From: Persebacter sp051009035
Lineage (GTDB): Bacteria; Pseudomonadota; Gammaproteobacteria; Tethybacterales; Persebacteraceae
Reading direction: 5' to 3'
DNA length: 5,764 nucleotides
Assembly (NCBI GenBank): GCA_051009035.1
Contig: JBPCWY010000170.1
Span: forward strand, 1-5,764
Part shown: in pieces, positions 5,100 to 5,764 of the stretch
Position numbering within the stretch: position 1 is the first letter of the stretch
How the letters are laid out: each line of letters opens with the position of its first letter
Notes under the pieces: model-generated
What the model was told of the DNA's origin: nothing
Databases searched by the model: none
Seen by the model: only the letters and a program-made list of their open reading frames with translations
Position numbers and translations under genes: made by a program

Positions 5100-5764
5100 T
5101 CGCCGCCGCCGTTGTTTGGTATTTCCACAACGGGATTTTTAAAGTTATACCATTTTTGCCGCAACCGGTCCGCGTTGCGCCACAATTTCCCCCTGATTTT
5201 GTCGGCAAAATTGCTTTTTACTCTCGGTCCGATATACGATTCGCCGTCTTGGTCCGCGATGCGGGGTTGGACGGCGTAAAACACTAATCCGTTGCGCCAG
5301 TATTCGCCGAAGACATTGTCTACGGGGGCGAAAATATCGTAGCAATATTCGGAGAGTTTTTGGGCGGCGTTGAGTTTTATTAAATAAGCCGTCCCGCCGA
5401 CAATCCGCTTGTTGCCCCGTATGAGTTTGTAATTTGTCCCGCTGATTTTCCACGCCACATCGCCGCCGTATCCTTTGGGGTCGGTGTGCAGCACGGCAAT
5501 ATCCCATGCGCACGGGGCGTTTTGCAAACTTCGGATAACCGGCGCGAGGTCGCCGTTCCAAACCGCGTCATCTTCCAATATTAAAGCGCATTCCGTTTTG
5601 TCCGCCGCCAATTTTTTCCACAAATTGTAATGGCTTAAATAGCAGCCGATTTCGGGGGCGGTCAAATCGCGGCTGCACCGCATGCGCGCAATATCCTGCC
5701 GCAACCGCCCGCCAAGCGCGGACAAATCCAGCGTTTTCCCGTCCACAGCATCAACCAATTCATA
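5096..5764 (-). CDS. GT25-family (LPS/LOS) glycosyltransferase, first tandem copy (5' partial)
   Basis: The frame stays open to the right edge, where it reads YELVDAVDGKTL, so the true start with the usual VISL...RR strand lies outside the window; 222 residues are visible. It shares with the next gene the DGKTL box, RDLTAPEIGCYLSHY, ALILEDDAVW with an intact EDD, AWDIAVL, GGTAYLI, the LSEYC...APVDNVF...EYWRNGLVFYAVQP block and a final D-x-x-S-x-IG. These GT25 landmarks point to an LOS/LPS glycosyltransferase, often a galactosyltransferase, acting in the cytoplasm. The TTG at 5758 is not a real start because conserved coding sequence continues upstream of it. The C-terminus (about the last 45 residues) is basic and aromatic (KIRGKLWRNADRLRQKWY) and could contact the membrane. 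The stop overlaps the next ATG. The two copies are clearly diverged duplicates. Confidence 0.88.
   Translation of the reverse strand, partial: YELVDAVDGKTLDLSALGGRLRQDIARMRCSRDLTAPEIGCYLSHYNLWKKLAADKTECALILEDDAVWNGDLAPVIRSLQNAPCAWDIAVLHTDPKGYGGDVAWKISGTNYKLIRGNKRIVGGTAYLIKLNAAQKLSEYCYDIFAPVDNVFGEYWRNGLVFYAVQPRIADQDGESYIGPRVKSNFADKIRGKLWRNADRLRQKWYNFKNPVVEIPNNGGGE

Noticed and set aside
5145..5561. A 138-codon minus-strand frame inside the first GT25 gene
   Set aside because: It is Arg/Pro-rich and low in complexity, as expected for a shifted frame of a GC-rich-codon gene, with no family resemblance.
5756..5758. TTG at 5758 as the start of the first GT25 gene
   Set aside because: Conserved GT25 sequence (YEL before VDAVDG) continues upstream to the edge, so the gene is cut by the window.

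Overview
This window is a piece of a surface-polysaccharide locus (lipooligosaccharide, lipopolysaccharide or capsule) from a bacterium, probably Gram-negative. Two tandem GT25-type glycosyltransferases, the family of LOS outer-core enzymes, sit beside GT10-like and GT11-like fucosyltransferase homologues. Base composition looks near-balanced by eye, and no lineage-specific signal was found that names the genus. All genes are compact, and most overlap their neighbour by four bases (ATGA).

Layout. The plus strand holds the last 45 codons of a UDP-glucose 4-epimerase (galE, 1-140), an overlapping FkbM-family methyltransferase (137-856), a 128-base gap, and a second Rossmann-type methyltransferase-like protein (985-1626). 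After 31 bases the strand switches. The minus strand, read from the right edge leftward, holds a GT25 enzyme whose start lies outside the window (5764-5096), a second GT25 copy (5099-4350), a GT-A/GT2-like glycosyltransferase (4350-3577), a 63-base gap with a promoter-like site, a GT10 fucosyltransferase homologue (3513-2515) and a GT11 alpha-1,2-fucosyltransferase homologue (2518-1658). The plus and minus groups converge at about 1627-1657.

How the genes may work together (inference): GalE supplies UDP-galactose. The two GT25 enzymes and the GT2-like enzyme would extend an oligosaccharide with galactose, N-acetylhexosamine or similar sugars. The GT10 and GT11 homologues would fucosylate it, as in Lewis/H-type mimicry of host glycans. 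The methyltransferases would cap or modify sugars. GDP-fucose synthesis genes are not in the window.

Most unusual points. (1) The gap between the two methyltransferases carries a decayed copy of the 3' end of the GT10 gene: 35 of 38 bases match at the core, and patchy similarity covers about 110 bases. The methyltransferase's own TATAAT box lies inside this relic. (2) Two genes have a perfect TATAAT exactly 6 bases before the ATG, a leaderless arrangement. (3) The GT11 protein has HARRLWEY where the family has HxRRGDY. (4) The second GT25 protein has EDS where its neighbour has EDD. (5) Several proteins carry strongly cationic amphipathic ends suited to membrane docking.
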